From Chitinophagaceae bacterium C216 (GTDB lineage Bacteria; Bacteroidota; Bacteroidia; Chitinophagales; Chitinophagaceae): a stretch of DNA of 64,000 nucleotides. Shown here piece after piece: positions 19,389 to 28,304 of this stretch. Location: the NCBI GenBank assembly GCA_028485475.2, contig CP144143.1, positions 930,001 through 994,000 on the forward strand. Reading direction: 5' to 3'. Under the pieces are notes generated by a model. That model worked only from the letters and a program-made list of their open reading frames with translations. It was not told where the DNA came from and made no database searches. Every line of letters starts with the position of its first letter. Positions within the stretch are counted from its first letter, which is position 1. The translations under genes were made by a program, and so were the position numbers.

Positions 19389-19892
19389 ATGGAAAAAGAA
19401 AAGGAATTCAGTGAGTTGTTGGTTGACAATGCCGGTTTTTTAAAACCTTTCGCTATTAATCTTACGAAGAATAACGAAACAGCCAACGATCTGTACCAGG
19501 AAACCCTCTACAAAGCCCTGGCAAACAAGGAAAAATACAATTCTGGTACCAATATTAAAGCATGGTTATTTACAATCATGCGAAATATCTTTATCAATGA
19601 CTACCGACGTAATGCAAAGCGTAAAACCGTATTTGATAATACTCCGGAAGATTATCTCATTAACATGCGTCAGGTATCTGTCTCCAACTCTGCAGAAAGC
19701 ACGTTAAGGTTAAAGGAGATTGAAGCTGCCATCGAGAATCTGCCGGAAACCTTTAAGGTACCTTTTCGTTTGTATTATGAAGGTTATAAGTATCAGGAAA
19801 TTGCGGAGTATTTGGATGAACCTCTGGGTACGATTAAAAGTCGCATTCACTTTGCCCGTAAGCTACTGAAAGAACAAATCAATCGATATTAA
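19389..19892 (+). CDS. ECF-type RNA polymerase sigma factor
   Basis: A 167-residue sigma-70 family protein with region 2 (ANDLYQETLYKAL, IKAWLFTIMRNIFINDYRR) at about 35-80 and region 4 (LPETFKVPFRLYYEGYKYQEIAEYL, then PLGTIKSRIHFARKLL) at about 115-160. The divergent DYRRNAKR context is typical of the stand-alone ECF factors conserved in Chitinophagaceae. No anti-sigma gene is adjacent, so its control is not evident. A terminator follows. Confidence 0.92.
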   Translation: MEKEKEFSELLVDNAGFLKPFAINLTKNNETANDLYQETLYKALANKEKYNSGTNIKAWLFTIMRNIFINDYRRNAKRKTVFDNTPEDYLINMRQVSVSNSAESTLRLKEIEAAIENLPETFKVPFRLYYEGYKYQEIAEYLDEPLGTIKSRIHFARKLLKEQINRY

Positions 19893-19900
19893 GATATTCT

Positions 19901-19926
19901 ATCCCGCCCCTGTGCGGGATTTTTTA
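19901..19926 (+). terminator. Intrinsic terminator after the ECF sigma gene
   Basis: ATCCCGC / GCGGGAT stem around a CCCTGT loop, then TTTTTATT, 9 bases after the stop codon. Confidence 0.88.
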
Positions 19927-20099
19927 TTAATTGCTACAACAAATTTGTGTGCGGAAAGGCAATGCTCAGAGCCTTTTTATGATGTATACCAATTAAATTC
20001 GCAGTTCTTAATAGGGTATTCATCATCGCGCCGAGTAATAACATATTATCCAGTCCCATTGTCTACCTCAAGGGGGTAGGGCCTCAGCGTGCCGAGCTT

Positions 20100-22157
20100 T
20101 TGCAAAAAGAGCTCAATATCTTTACTTTTAATGACTTATTGCATCATTTTCCGTATAGGCATGTGGATAAGACCAAGATTACTACTGTCGCCGAAGCGGA
20201 GTTTATGCTACATTCCGGAGGCAAGCAAGATGCCTATGCTCAATTTGTAGGTGTATTGGGGCCTTTTGAAGTGATAGGAGAGAAAAGAGCGCGTAGACTG
20301 GTATCTTACCTTAAAGATAAGACGGGAACCATAGAGCTTGTATGGTTTAGTGCCATTCATCTTATTCAGAAGATTTTGCGTCCTGGTACACCTTATATTG
20401 CCTATGGGAGGTTAAGTTCATTTCAAAATAAAGTACAGATCGTACATCCCGAAATGGAGTTATGGGCACCAGAAAAACTGGCCGGTAAAAGTTATTTGGA
20501 GCCTATTTATCCATCTACCGAAAAACTAAAAGCCAAAAATCTGGGAGGCAAGCAAATTGGAAATCTTATACAGGCACTCTTGCCTCAGCTTACTCCCAAT
20601 GATCTTCCCGAAAATCTTCCTGCGAATGTCATCAACAACCTGAAACTCATTTCTCGATTCGAGGCCTATCAGTATATTCATTTTCCTCCTTCTCAGCAGC
20701 ACTATTTGGCTGCCCTACGGCGCCTCAAGTTTGAAGAAATTTTTATGGCTCAGATGCGGCTGAATTTATTGCGCTCGCAACGTCATCGTTTTTCAAAGGG
20801 GGTGGTGTTTGAAATCGTAGGACATTATTTCAATACTTTTTACAAAAATCATCTGCCTTTTGAACTTACCGGAGCCCAGAAACGTGTATTGAGAGAGATT
20901 CGAAACGATACAGCTCGCGGGCGACAGATGAACCGTTTGTTGCAGGGCGATGTGGGTAGTGGTAAAACCATTGTAGCCTTGTTGAGTATGCTTTTGGCTG
21001 CCGACAATAACTATCAGTCGGTAATGATGGCACCTACTGAAATTCTCGCCCGACAACACTTTCAAGGAATTGCAGATCTGCTGAAAGATATGGATATTAG
21101 GGTAGCGTTGCTTACGGGTTCGGTAAAAGGTAAGGAACGTAAGAGCATCCTGCAAGGTGTTTCGGATGGGAGTATTCAACTACTTATCGGTACCCATGCA
21201 GTGATTGAAGATGCTGTACAGTTTAAAAACCTAGGTTTGGTGATTATTGATGAGCAACATCGCTTTGGGGTGGCTCAACGGGCGCGTTTGTGGGAGAAAA
21301 ACGAAATTCCACCTCATGTACTGGTAATGACGGCTACCCCAATACCGCGAACGTTAGCTATGACAGCTTACGGCGATTTAGATTATAGCGTCATCGATGA
21401 GCTGCCTCCGGGGCGACAGCCGGTGCATACCATACATCGGTATGATCATGAACGTAGCTTGGTGATGGATTTCTTAAAAGCGGAGATAGCCAAAGGCCGT
21501 CAGGTGTACATTATTTTCCCGCTCATTGAGGAAAGCTCCAAGCTGGATTACGAAAACTTGATGCGTGGTTATGAAGAAATCAAAACTTATTTTCCCGAAC
21601 CGCAATACTGGATAAGTGTGGTGCATGGCAAGCAACCTGCAGCTCAGAAAGAAGAAAACATGCGACGGTTTGTAGTGCATGACACACAAATCATGGTATC
21701 TACTACGGTGATAGAAGTAGGTGTAAATGTGCCTAATGCCACCGTAATGGTTATAGAAAGTGCTGAAAAATTCGGTTTATCCCAGTTGCATCAGCTGCGG
21801 GGGAGAGTGGGGCGCGGCTCTGAAAAAAGCTATTGTATCTTGCTGACAAGTCGCAAATTGAGCAATGATGCCCGTGAGCGCATGAAGATTATGACAGCTA
21901 CTACCAACGGTTTTGAGATTGCCGAAAAAGACCTAGAACTACGAGGGCCCGGCGATATCGAAGGCACCCGCCAAAGTGGTATGCTAAACTTTAAACTGGC
22001 GAATATCGTCAATGACAGAAGCATGGTAGATGCAGCAAAAAAAGTCTGCGAGGACTTATTAACCGATGATCCCGACCTTATGAAGCCCGAAAATGAGCCT
22101 CTAAAACTTTATTTGCAGTCGCAGAAAGGAAAAACCATCTGGAGTAAGATCTCATAG
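20100..22157 (+). CDS. recG: ATP-dependent DNA helicase RecG
   Basis: RecG reverses stalled forks and migrates branched DNA. Visible motifs are Walker A GDVGSGKT, the DEQH box (IIDEQHRFG), TATPIPRT (motif III) and QLRGRVGRG (motif VI), plus the N-terminal wedge domain. The only conventional start in frame is TTG 20100, but the frame is open from 19983 and the 20 or so codons before the TTG encode SSPIVYLKGVGPQRAEL, a conserved RecG wedge segment (KGVG). The true start is therefore probably an unusual codon such as ATA 20043 or ATC 20022/20025, or an ATG lost by mutation. From 20100 the product is 685 residues, slightly short. Confidence 0.95.
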   Translation: MQKELNIFTFNDLLHHFPYRHVDKTKITTVAEAEFMLHSGGKQDAYAQFVGVLGPFEVIGEKRARRLVSYLKDKTGTIELVWFSAIHLIQKILRPGTPYIAYGRLSSFQNKVQIVHPEMELWAPEKLAGKSYLEPIYPSTEKLKAKNLGGKQIGNLIQALLPQLTPNDLPENLPANVINNLKLISRFEAYQYIHFPPSQQHYLAALRRLKFEEIFMAQMRLNLLRSQRHRFSKGVVFEIVGHYFNTFYKNHLPFELTGAQKRVLREIRNDTARGRQMNRLLQGDVGSGKTIVALLSMLLAADNNYQSVMMAPTEILARQHFQGIADLLKDMDIRVALLTGSVKGKERKSILQGVSDGSIQLLIGTHAVIEDAVQFKNLGLVIIDEQHRFGVAQRARLWEKNEIPPHVLVMTATPIPRTLAMTAYGDLDYSVIDELPPGRQPVHTIHRYDHERSLVMDFLKAEIAKGRQVYIIFPLIEESSKLDYENLMRGYEEIKTYFPEPQYWISVVHGKQPAAQKEENMRRFVVHDTQIMVSTTVIEVGVNVPNATVMVIESAEKFGLSQLHQLRGRVGRGSEKSYCILLTSRKLSNDARERMKIMTATTNGFEIAEKDLELRGPGDIEGTRQSGMLNFKLANIVNDRSMVDAAKKVCEDLLTDDPDLMKPENEPLKLYLQSQKGKTIWSKIS

Positions 22158-22257
22158 GCTTTATCTGTCTTTTAAATTTGCCCAATCCAGTTCTTTAGTT
22201 TAAATTTAATACTGATAACCTTGTTAAGCCATTTGAAATAACCTAAAACCTTGAGTT

Positions 22258-22650
22258 ATGAAACTATCTGAATTAAAGCCCGGAGACTGGGTATTATTGA
22301 ACGACGAAGGCGTAGAAAGAGAAGGTACTGTTATAGAAGTTAGCAAAGAAGACAATAAAGTGTTGGTACACAACGGTATACAGGAATTTTGGTATGAAAT
22401 TGAAAACATCAGTCCTGTACCGTTGTCCGAGGAGCAACTTCTAAAATTGGGTTTTGAAAGAATGCCCTATGAGGGCGGTGCCAAGTATGGAAAAGGGCCT
22501 TTTAGAGTGGTAGTGCCGGCACCTGATGATTTCTCTAAGGTTGAGGCATGGTATCGGGAGGATAAAAGATATTTTGATCATCCCATTATGGTACATCATC
22601 TACAAAATATTTACCTAGATATGACCAAGGTACAATTGCAGGCAAATTAA
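22258..22650 (+). CDS. Conserved protein of unknown function
   Basis: A 130-residue soluble protein with no signal peptide. It begins with KLSELKPGDWVLLNDEGVEREG, a small beta-barrel-like pattern, followed by FWYEIENISPVPLSEEQLLKLGFERM. The phrase 'PVPLSEEQLLKLGFE' recalls short proteins found in Bacteroidota genomes and prophages that carry a KOW- or SH3-like N-terminal fold. No catalytic residues stand out. It is about 100 bases downstream of recG on the same strand. The function is not known. Confidence 0.7.
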   Translation: MKLSELKPGDWVLLNDEGVEREGTVIEVSKEDNKVLVHNGIQEFWYEIENISPVPLSEEQLLKLGFERMPYEGGAKYGKGPFRVVVPAPDDFSKVEAWYREDKRYFDHPIMVHHLQNIYLDMTKVQLQAN

Positions 22651-22749
22651 GTATAAGATATTGAAAGGATTGATGATATGAATTAAATAATTTTTCAATC
22701 AATAATATTTCAAGGATAATTTTAGTCTAATTATTTTTGTGCTTATAAT

Positions 22750-22788
22750 ACCTGCTCTGATAATTTTAGGGCGGGTTTTTTGTTTTTA
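22750..22788 (+). terminator. Intrinsic terminator upstream of infA
   Basis: ACCTGCTCT can pair with AGGGCGGGT (two G-T pairs), followed by TTTTTTGTTTTT. It separates the unknown gene at 22258 from the ribosomal operon. Confidence 0.65.
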
Positions 22789-22800
22789 ACATTTTATCCC

Positions 22801-22808
22801 TATCTTTG
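22801..22808 (+). promoter_or_regulatory. Promoter element of the infA-rplQ operon
   Basis: TATCTTTG fits TAnnTTTG. A TTTG at 22779-22782 lies 18 bases upstream, close to the preferred -33 spacing. The infA start codon is only 13 bases further, so the leader is very short. A second TATTTTTG at 22732 could be an additional upstream promoter. Confidence 0.65.
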
Positions 22809-22821
22809 CAGCCCTAAATTT

Positions 22822-23043
22822 ATGGCTAAACAACCCTTAATAAAACAAGACGGTGTTATTTTAGAGGCCTTGTCCAACGCTATGTTCAGGGTAAAACTGG
22901 AAAATGGGCATGAAATACTCGCCACAATTTCCGGTAAAATGAGGATGCACTACATCCGCATATTACCTGGCGATAAAGTTGGATTAGAGATGTCGCCATA
23001 CGATTTAACCCGCGGGCGCATCAATTTTAGGTATAAAAATTAA
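22822..23043 (+). CDS. infA: Translation initiation factor IF-1
   Basis: The start at ATG 22822 gives [17 protein letters not shown], the usual IF-1 N-terminus; an upstream in-frame ATG at 22780 would add 14 residues and overlap the promoter. The 73-residue S1-like OB fold ends with [15 protein letters not shown]-1 binds the A site of the 30S subunit during initiation. It is the first gene of the alpha operon here. Confidence 0.97.
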   Translation: MAKQPLIKQDGVILEALSNAMFRVKLENGHEILATISGKMRMHYIRILPGDKVGLEMSPYDLTRGRINFRYKN

Positions 23044-23069
23044 AAGCTTCAAATCTTAAAACAAAAAAG

Positions 23070-23186
23070 ATGAGAGTAAGAGCATCCATAAAGAAACGTA
23101 GCGCGGACTGCAAAATTGTACGCCGTAAAGGGAAACTGTACGTGATTAACAAAAAGAATCCCCGTTTCAAACAAAGACAGGGATAA
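23070..23186 (+). CDS. rpmJ: 50S ribosomal protein L36
   Basis: A 38-codon gene reading [20 protein letters not shown] and ending NPRFKQRQG, an unmistakable L36. It has only one Cys, so it is the zinc-independent (C-) form. It lies 26 bases after infA and 34 bases before rpsM, the conserved order. Confidence 0.97.
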   Translation: MRVRASIKKRSADCKIVRRKGKLYVINKKNPRFKQRQG

Positions 23187-23220
23187 TTAAGAACATAAAA
23201 ATTCTAAATTAAAAATCAAT

Positions 23221-23601
23221 ATGGCGCGTATTGCCGGTGTAGACTTACCAAAAAACAAAAGAGGTGAAATAGGCCTGACCTATATTTATGGAATCGGCCT
23301 TTCTACGGCGAGGTATATTCTGGACAAGAATAACATAGACCGTAACAAGAAAGTAAGTGAGTGGGACGATGACGATCTGAACGCCATTCGTACTACTATC
23401 ACTGAAGAACTGAAAGTGGAAGGTCAGTTGCGTAGCGAGGTGCAAATGAATATCAAGCGTTTGCTGGATATCGCTTGCTATCGTGGTCTTCGTCACAGAA
23501 AAGGTTTGCCGGTTCGTGGGCAGCGTACTAAAACCAACAGCCGCACACGTAAGGGTAAACGTAAAACAGTTGCCGGTAAGAAGAAAGCTGCTAAGAAATA
23601 A
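23221..23601 (+). CDS. rpsM: 30S ribosomal protein S13
   Basis: A 126-residue S13 with the N-terminal [21 protein letters not shown], the helix-hairpin-helix [13 protein letters not shown] and the C-terminal [19 protein letters not shown] that binds 16S rRNA near the head of the 30S subunit. It ends in a Lys-rich tail. It is followed by an unusually long gap of 156 bases with hairpins before rpsK. Confidence 0.98.
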   Translation: MARIAGVDLPKNKRGEIGLTYIYGIGLSTARYILDKNNIDRNKKVSEWDDDDLNAIRTTITEELKVEGQLRSEVQMNIKRLLDIACYRGLRHRKGLPVRGQRTKTNSRTRKGKRKTVAGKKKAAKK

Positions 23602-23608
23602 TTTAGCG

Positions 23609-23645
23609 AAAGCCTGGAGTGTCCTTACTTCAAGGCTTTTTCTAT
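23609..23645 (+). terminator. Terminator-like hairpin after rpsM
   Basis: AAAGCCTGGAG can pair (one mismatch) with CTTCAAGGCTTT, followed by TTTCTATT. It starts 7 bases after the rpsM stop codon, inside the operon, so it is either a partial terminator or an mRNA-processing or regulatory structure. Confidence 0.5.
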
Positions 23646-23706
23646 TGCACCATATAATCACCAAATCAATTACGGAAGCTAGGTGCAGGACTAGGGTTGA
23701 TTTGGG

Positions 23707-23737
23707 TTCCGCTAAGAGCGGAATTATTTATTTTTTA
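23707..23737 (+). terminator. Second hairpin before rpsK
   Basis: TTCCGC / GCGGAA around a TAAGA loop (23707-23723), followed by TTATTTATTTTTT. It resembles a weak intrinsic terminator 21 bases before the rpsK start codon. Confidence 0.45.
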
Positions 23738-23757
23738 AAGATTACCTAATTAAGAAA

Positions 23758-24159
23758 ATGGCAAAAGCACAATTAAGCGCAAAAGCAGCAGCAAAGAAAA
23801 GAGTCGTTAAAGTGGACGCCTACGGTGATGCCCACATTGCTGCAACTTTCAACAACATTATTATCAGTCTTACCAATAAAAGCGGTCAGGTAATTTCATG
23901 GAGTAGTGCCGGTAAAATGGGTTTCCGTGGTTCTAAGAAAAATACTCCATATGCTGCTCAAACTGCAGCTGCCGATGCGGCTAAAGTAGCAGTAGATGCA
24001 GGACTGAAAAGAGTGGATGTATATGTGAAAGGTCCTGGTTCGGGTAGAGAAAGTGCGATTCGTTCTTTAGCTCAGGCCGGACTGGAAATTGTGATGATTA
24101 AAGACGTAACTCCGCTGCCACACAACGGATGTCGTCCTCCCAAGAAAAGAAGAGTTTAA
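23758..24159 (+). CDS. rpsK: 30S ribosomal protein S11
   Basis: A 133-residue S11: [41 protein letters not shown] and the C-terminal [18 protein letters not shown] are all diagnostic. S11 forms part of the 30S platform at the mRNA exit. The N-terminus carries an Ala/Lys-rich extension of about 18 residues. Confidence 0.98.
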   Translation: MAKAQLSAKAAAKKRVVKVDAYGDAHIAATFNNIIISLTNKSGQVISWSSAGKMGFRGSKKNTPYAAQTAAADAAKVAVDAGLKRVDVYVKGPGSGRESAIRSLAQAGLEIVMIKDVTPLPHNGCRPPKKRRV

Positions 24160-24325
24160 ACTATAGCAGACAATGGTTGTTGTACGCCTTTGTGTCAGCG
24201 GCCATTGTTTATATTTTTAAGCCAATTGCATTTCATTTTAAAAAAGGGTACACAATTAATTTTTTCCAAGGCTTTTTAATGATTGCTGTACCGGTTTCTA
24301 AAAAAGCCTAAATGAAAGTATAATT

Positions 24326-24931
24326 ATGGCACGTTACACAGGTCCTAAGACCAAAATCTCCCGCATTTTCGGAGAGCCTATTTTAGGTAATGGTAAGTGG
24401 TTGGGTAAAAACAGCAACCCTCCCGGTCAACATGGTGAAAAGCGTAAACGCAAGACTTTAGGTGAATACGCTTTGCAATTGCGTGAAAAGCAAAAAGCAA
24501 AATACACATACGGTGTATTGGAAAAGCAATTCCGCAAAACTTACGAAGAAGCTAACCGTCGTAAAGGTGTTACCGGTGAAAACCTTATCAAGTTACTTGA
24601 ATCTCGTTTGGACAACACTGTTTTCCGTTTAGGTCTTGCTCCCAGCCGTCCGGCTGCACGTCAGTTAGTAAGCCATAAACACATTGAGGTAAATGGCGAG
24701 GTGGTTAATATCCCTAGCTATTTGCTGAAACCAGGAGACGTGATTACATTAAAAGAATCCAGCAAAAATCGTAGCTCTATTACCAGCAACGTAAAAGGTA
24801 AGAATCCTAAATTCACTTGGCTGGACTTTAATGAATCTACTTTTACCGGTACTTTCATCACCTATCCCGAAAGGGAAATGGTTCCTGAAAACATCAGAGA
24901 ACAGTTGATTGTTGAATTGTACAACAAGTAA
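24326..24931 (+). CDS. rpsD: 30S ribosomal protein S4
   Basis: A 201-residue S4 beginning ARYTGPKTKISRIFGEPI, with the S4 RNA-binding domain (LESRLDNTVFRLGLAPSRPAARQLVSHKHI) at about 93-122. It nucleates 30S assembly. In E. coli S4 represses its own operon through the mRNA ahead of rpsM; whether the hairpins in this operon serve that role is not known. Confidence 0.98.
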   Translation: MARYTGPKTKISRIFGEPILGNGKWLGKNSNPPGQHGEKRKRKTLGEYALQLREKQKAKYTYGVLEKQFRKTYEEANRRKGVTGENLIKLLESRLDNTVFRLGLAPSRPAARQLVSHKHIEVNGEVVNIPSYLLKPGDVITLKESSKNRSSITSNVKGKNPKFTWLDFNESTFTGTFITYPEREMVPENIREQLIVELYNK

Positions 24932-25040
24932 TAAGGATATGGGTTGAAGGGGCAGTTGGTTATGGGCTGGATATGTTCATAAGCATCTATCAACTGTAAA
25001 CTTACATCGTTACTTACCATTCACTCTATAAAAATAAAAT

Positions 25041-26039
25041 ATGGCAATTTTAAATTTCCAGAAGCCTGATAAGATAATCTTACAGAAAGCCTCTGACTTT
25101 GAAGCCCAGTTCGAGTTTGCTCCATTAGAACCAGGTTATGGTGTTACTATCGGAAATGCGCTGCGCAGGGTTTTACTGAGCTCTTTGGAAGGTTATGCTA
25201 TCTCGGCTATCAAAATAGAAGGCGTTGACCACGAGTTTGCTACCATCAAAGGCGTTAGTGAAGACGTGGTGGAAATTATTCTCAACTTAAAGCAGGTTCG
25301 TTTCAAGAAAATTGTGGAGCATGAAGCTGCTAATGAGAAAATTTCTCTTTCTATTAAAAATCAAACCCAGTTTACTGCAGGTATGATTGGCGAAGGCACT
25401 CAGTCCTTCCAAATAATGAATCCGGATTTGCTGATTTGCACGCTGGACTCCTCTGCAAAACTGGATATCGAGTTAACTATTAGCAAAGGCCGCGGATATG
25501 TTCCTGCTGAAGAAAGCGCAGTGAAAGATGCTCCTGCTGGTCTGATCCCAATAGACTCCATCTTCACACCTATTAAAAACGTAAAATACAGCGTTGAAAA
25601 TACCCGTGTGGAACAGCGTACCGACTACGAGAAGCTGATTATGGAAGTTGTAACCGACGGTACCATCCATCCGGAAGAGGCTGTTAAGCAAGCCAGCCGT
25701 ATCTTGATCCAGCATCTGATGATTATTACAGATGAAAACATCACCTTCGATAATAAAGAAGAGAAGAAGGAAGATCTGGTGGACGAATCAACCTTACAGT
25801 TGCGTAAGATTCTGAAAACTCCGCTAGAGGATCTGGATCTGTCTGTACGTGCGTTCAACTGTTTGAAAGCCGCTAAGATTAACTCTCTGAGCGAGCTGGT
25901 ACAATACGAACAGGAGGATTTGATGAAGTTCAGAAACTTCGGTCAGAAATCACTTGCTGAAATCGAGCAGGTACTGAACGAAAGAGGACTGCACTTCGGA
26001 ATGGATTTGCAGAAGTTGGGAATTGAAAAGGAAGATTAA
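25041..26039 (+). CDS. rpoA: RNA polymerase alpha subunit
   Basis: A 332-residue protein: N-terminal dimerisation domain (FEFAPLEPGYGVTIGNALRRVLLSSLEGYA at about 25-54), a linker around 235-250, and the C-terminal domain (LDLSVRAFNCLKAAKINSL, then FRNFGQKSLAEIEQVL) that binds UP elements and activators. It lies between rpsD and rplQ as usual in the alpha operon. Confidence 0.98.
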   Translation: MAILNFQKPDKIILQKASDFEAQFEFAPLEPGYGVTIGNALRRVLLSSLEGYAISAIKIEGVDHEFATIKGVSEDVVEIILNLKQVRFKKIVEHEAANEKISLSIKNQTQFTAGMIGEGTQSFQIMNPDLLICTLDSSAKLDIELTISKGRGYVPAEESAVKDAPAGLIPIDSIFTPIKNVKYSVENTRVEQRTDYEKLIMEVVTDGTIHPEEAVKQASRILIQHLMIITDENITFDNKEEKKEDLVDESTLQLRKILKTPLEDLDLSVRAFNCLKAAKINSLSELVQYEQEDLMKFRNFGQKSLAEIEQVLNERGLHFGMDLQKLGIEKED

Positions 26040-26146
26040 TCGTTTATTCTAATTTTTATAAGTAGGCTGTAATTCCTGACACGGTACAGCCGAATTTATT
26101 AACCGGTCTGCCCGGTTTACCGGGTTGAACCTCAAATTATCATGTC

Positions 26147-26746
26147 ATGCGTCACGGAGACAAAATCAAAAATTTAAGTCGCACTAAAGCACACAGAGAT
26201 GCTTTATTAGCTAATCTTTCTTGTCAGTTGATCAAGCACAAGCGTATTGTGACTACGCTGGCTAAAGCTAAAGCACTGCGTGTGTTTGTTGAACCGCTGA
26301 TTACAAAGAGTAAAGAAAACACAACTCATCAGCGTCGTGTAGTATTCAGCCGTCTACAGGATAAAGAGGCTATTAAGGAACTGTTTGGTACTATTGCACC
26401 GAAAGTTGCTGGCCGCCCAGGTGGTTATACACGTATTATTAAACTGGGATTCCGTCCTGGGGATGCTGCTGAAAAAGCGATGATTGAGTTAGTTGACTTT
26501 AACGAAATTTACGGTAAAGGTGTAGGTGAAGACAAAACCACCACTACCAAACGTACACGTCGTCGCGGCGGTAAGAAAAAAGCTGAAGCTACTGAAGCAG
26601 CTCCTGCTGCTACAGAAACAGCAGTGGCTGAAGAAGCAAAACAAGAAGATGCAGCACCTGCTCCTGAGGCTCCTGCACAAGCAGAAGCACCAAAAGATGA
26701 AGCCGGTGAAGCAAAAGAAGAAGGTAACGAAGAAGCAAAGGCTTAG
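26147..26746 (+). CDS. rplQ: 50S ribosomal protein L17 with an acidic tail
   Basis: The first 120 or so residues are standard L17 ([47 protein letters not shown]). From about residue 125 a basic patch ([11 protein letters not shown]) and then an Ala/Glu/Pro-rich low-complexity tail of about 60 residues follow. Such tails are seen in other Bacteroidota L17 proteins; the role is unknown. It is the last gene of the operon and is followed by a strong terminator. Confidence 0.97.
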   Translation: MRHGDKIKNLSRTKAHRDALLANLSCQLIKHKRIVTTLAKAKALRVFVEPLITKSKENTTHQRRVVFSRLQDKEAIKELFGTIAPKVAGRPGGYTRIIKLGFRPGDAAEKAMIELVDFNEIYGKGVGEDKTTTTKRTRRRGGKKKAEATEAAPAATETAVAEEAKQEDAAPAPEAPAQAEAPKDEAGEAKEEGNEEAKA

Positions 26747-26767
26747 TTCGTTCTTTCATAAAAAAAC

Positions 26768-26797
26768 TAAAGCCTCGCAATTTGCGAGGCTTTTTTT
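26768..26797. terminator. Bidirectional intrinsic terminator
   Basis: AGCCTCGC / GCGAGGCT stem with an AATTT loop, A-run before and TTTTTTT after. It ends the ribosomal operon and, read on the minus strand, the metal-binding cluster that converges on it. Confidence 0.92.
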
Positions 26798-26799
26798 AT

Positions 26800-27609
26800 T
26801 TACAAGGCTTCAAAAAAAGTTTTTTCTAGACTTATAAGAAAACTATTGCGTGCCATACGTGTCATATCTCCTCCCAATTGAAAGCGGTATCCCAAATTAA
26901 GCTTGGTATTGCTATTAAAAATCAGCTGTGCTGCAGGAGCCAGATCGATATAATATCTTTTTTTGTCGAGCGTTTGCTGTGCTAATAATTCGGCATATAG
27001 ATTGAGATTGGTTTGCTGGTAGCTTTCATATTTGAGGGGCAACAGTAGGTAGCCTGCCGATAAAGCGTAGTTCATAGCCTGATAGGGTCGCTCGTAATCG
27101 ACACCTTTTTCAAACCGGGATTTATCCAATACTTGAGTATGGCTTACTGTACCACTGATAGCCAATTTGTGGATTAACTGTGTAGCTACAAGTCCGGCTT
27201 CCGCACCGCTTTTATCGCCCATCAACGCAATTTCTTCGTAACGGTAGGGAGACCTGCTGATAGACCCGTCAGCAAATATAGCCATGCGGAAATGCTTGTG
27301 CGCCTCATCTTTTGATAGGAAACGATATTTTCCATATAAGGAGAAAGACTCGTAGCGAAAATAAGAGGTATTCATATCCGCAAAAGTGGCCGCAGCTTTC
27401 AACATTATGTTTTTAGAAAGCCCTAGGTATATGGCCGGCGTGTAACGCTGAGCTATGTTATTGTCCATTTTTTCGGCATAAGTGGCCGTGAGTTTGGCAC
27501 TAAGTGCTTTGGCGGGGATATTGGATGCTGGTTCGGTATATATGTATAGCTCCTGAGCAAATGCAATCATTCCTTGCATTGCTAAAGCTAGCAGAAATAT
27601 GTATTTCAC
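26800..27609 (-). CDS. Predicted outer-membrane beta-barrel protein
   Basis: A 269-residue protein with a signal peptide (ending IAFAQ, about residue 19). The mature part has many alternating hydrophobic strands (IAQRYTPAIYLGLSKNIML, FRYESFSLYGKYRF, NLNLYAELL, TKLNLGYRFQLGGD), consistent with a barrel of about ten to twelve strands. No family is recognised. It is the last gene of a minus-strand cluster with two HMA-domain proteins and an HYC_CC_PP protein, so a link to metal handling at the outer membrane is an inference. Confidence 0.65.
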   Translation of the reverse strand: MKYIFLLALAMQGMIAFAQELYIYTEPASNIPAKALSAKLTATYAEKMDNNIAQRYTPAIYLGLSKNIMLKAAATFADMNTSYFRYESFSLYGKYRFLSKDEAHKHFRMAIFADGSISRSPYRYEEIALMGDKSGAEAGLVATQLIHKLAISGTVSHTQVLDKSRFEKGVDYERPYQAMNYALSAGYLLLPLKYESYQQTNLNLYAELLAQQTLDKKRYYIDLAPAAQLIFNSNTKLNLGYRFQLGGDMTRMARNSFLISLEKTFFEAL

Positions 27610-27666
27610 GAGGTAATAATTAAAAAGGTTTCACACTACGAAAGCAGTGCGAAACCGGGTTAAACA

Positions 27667-28209
27667 TTATATAGTGACATGATAAATGCGTGAGCCTGTA
27701 ACAACATCAGGGCAACAGTGCGAAGCCTTACCGGTTTGTACACACGCTTTGTTGCTATAGGATTTTACAACCTTATAGAATTTATCGGAGACAAAGTTTT
27801 TATCAACGATGGTAATGGTTTTTTCTCCGTGTAGAACTTGATCCTTAATATTTAAAAAGTGGTAGTTGGCATTTCCTATTCTGATATGCTGATCATTTTG
27901 CACTTTCAGATTTTGAAAGTTCCCGGTAAGCTTTAAACTACCAATAGAAAAGCCCGCATTTTCTACGGCCGTTTTCAAAGCATCTACATTTACCTCGCTG
28001 CCTGATTTAAAACGGATATTGAAAGCGGTATTTTTAATGTCTGACTGAACAGACTCCACAAACGGTAGTTTTCCCAGTGCTTTATTAATGGCATTGCTAC
28101 AGAGGGCGCAGGTAAGCCCGGTAGCTTGTAATGTCGCTTTTGAAAATTGTGCTTGTATATTAGAGCCGAAGCATAGAACGGAGATTATTAAAATAATAAA
28201 ACGATTCAT
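27667..28209 (-). CDS. Exported HMA-domain metal-binding protein
   Basis: A 180-residue protein with a signal peptide (about 1-20) and one heavy-metal-associated domain (about 25-92) whose metal loop GLTCALCSNA supplies a CxxC pair (CALC). The remaining 85 residues include a basic and polar region and HCCPDVVTGS near the C-terminus, a possible second metal site. It probably binds copper or a similar soft metal in the periplasm. It lies between the beta-barrel gene and another HMA protein on the same strand. Confidence 0.83.
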   Translation of the reverse strand: MNRFIILIISVLCFGSNIQAQFSKATLQATGLTCALCSNAINKALGKLPFVESVQSDIKNTAFNIRFKSGSEVNVDALKTAVENAGFSIGSLKLTGNFQNLKVQNDQHIRIGNANYHFLNIKDQVLHGEKTITIVDKNFVSDKFYKVVKSYSNKACVQTGKASHCCPDVVTGSRIYHVTI

Positions 28210-28304
28210 TGTTGTAATGATTTAAATAATGAGATAGAAGATAAATGCATATCCCGAAGGATACACATTTATCTGAATATATCTAACAAAACGGAGGACG
28301 CTAC

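Noticed and set aside
22732-22739. TATTTTTG as the main promoter of the ribosomal operon
   Set aside because: A terminator lies between it and infA, and TATCTTTG at 22801 with a TTTG 18 bases upstream is a better match.
23483-23749. Plus-strand ORF overlapping rpsM and the following gap
   Set aside because: It is an out-of-frame shadow of rpsM that continues into the hairpin region; the product shows no family pattern.
24129-24311. A 60-codon plus-strand ORF after rpsK
   Set aside because: It starts inside the end of rpsK in another frame and covers the rpsK-rpsD gap; its AT-rich composition gives apparent membrane segments but nothing recognisable.
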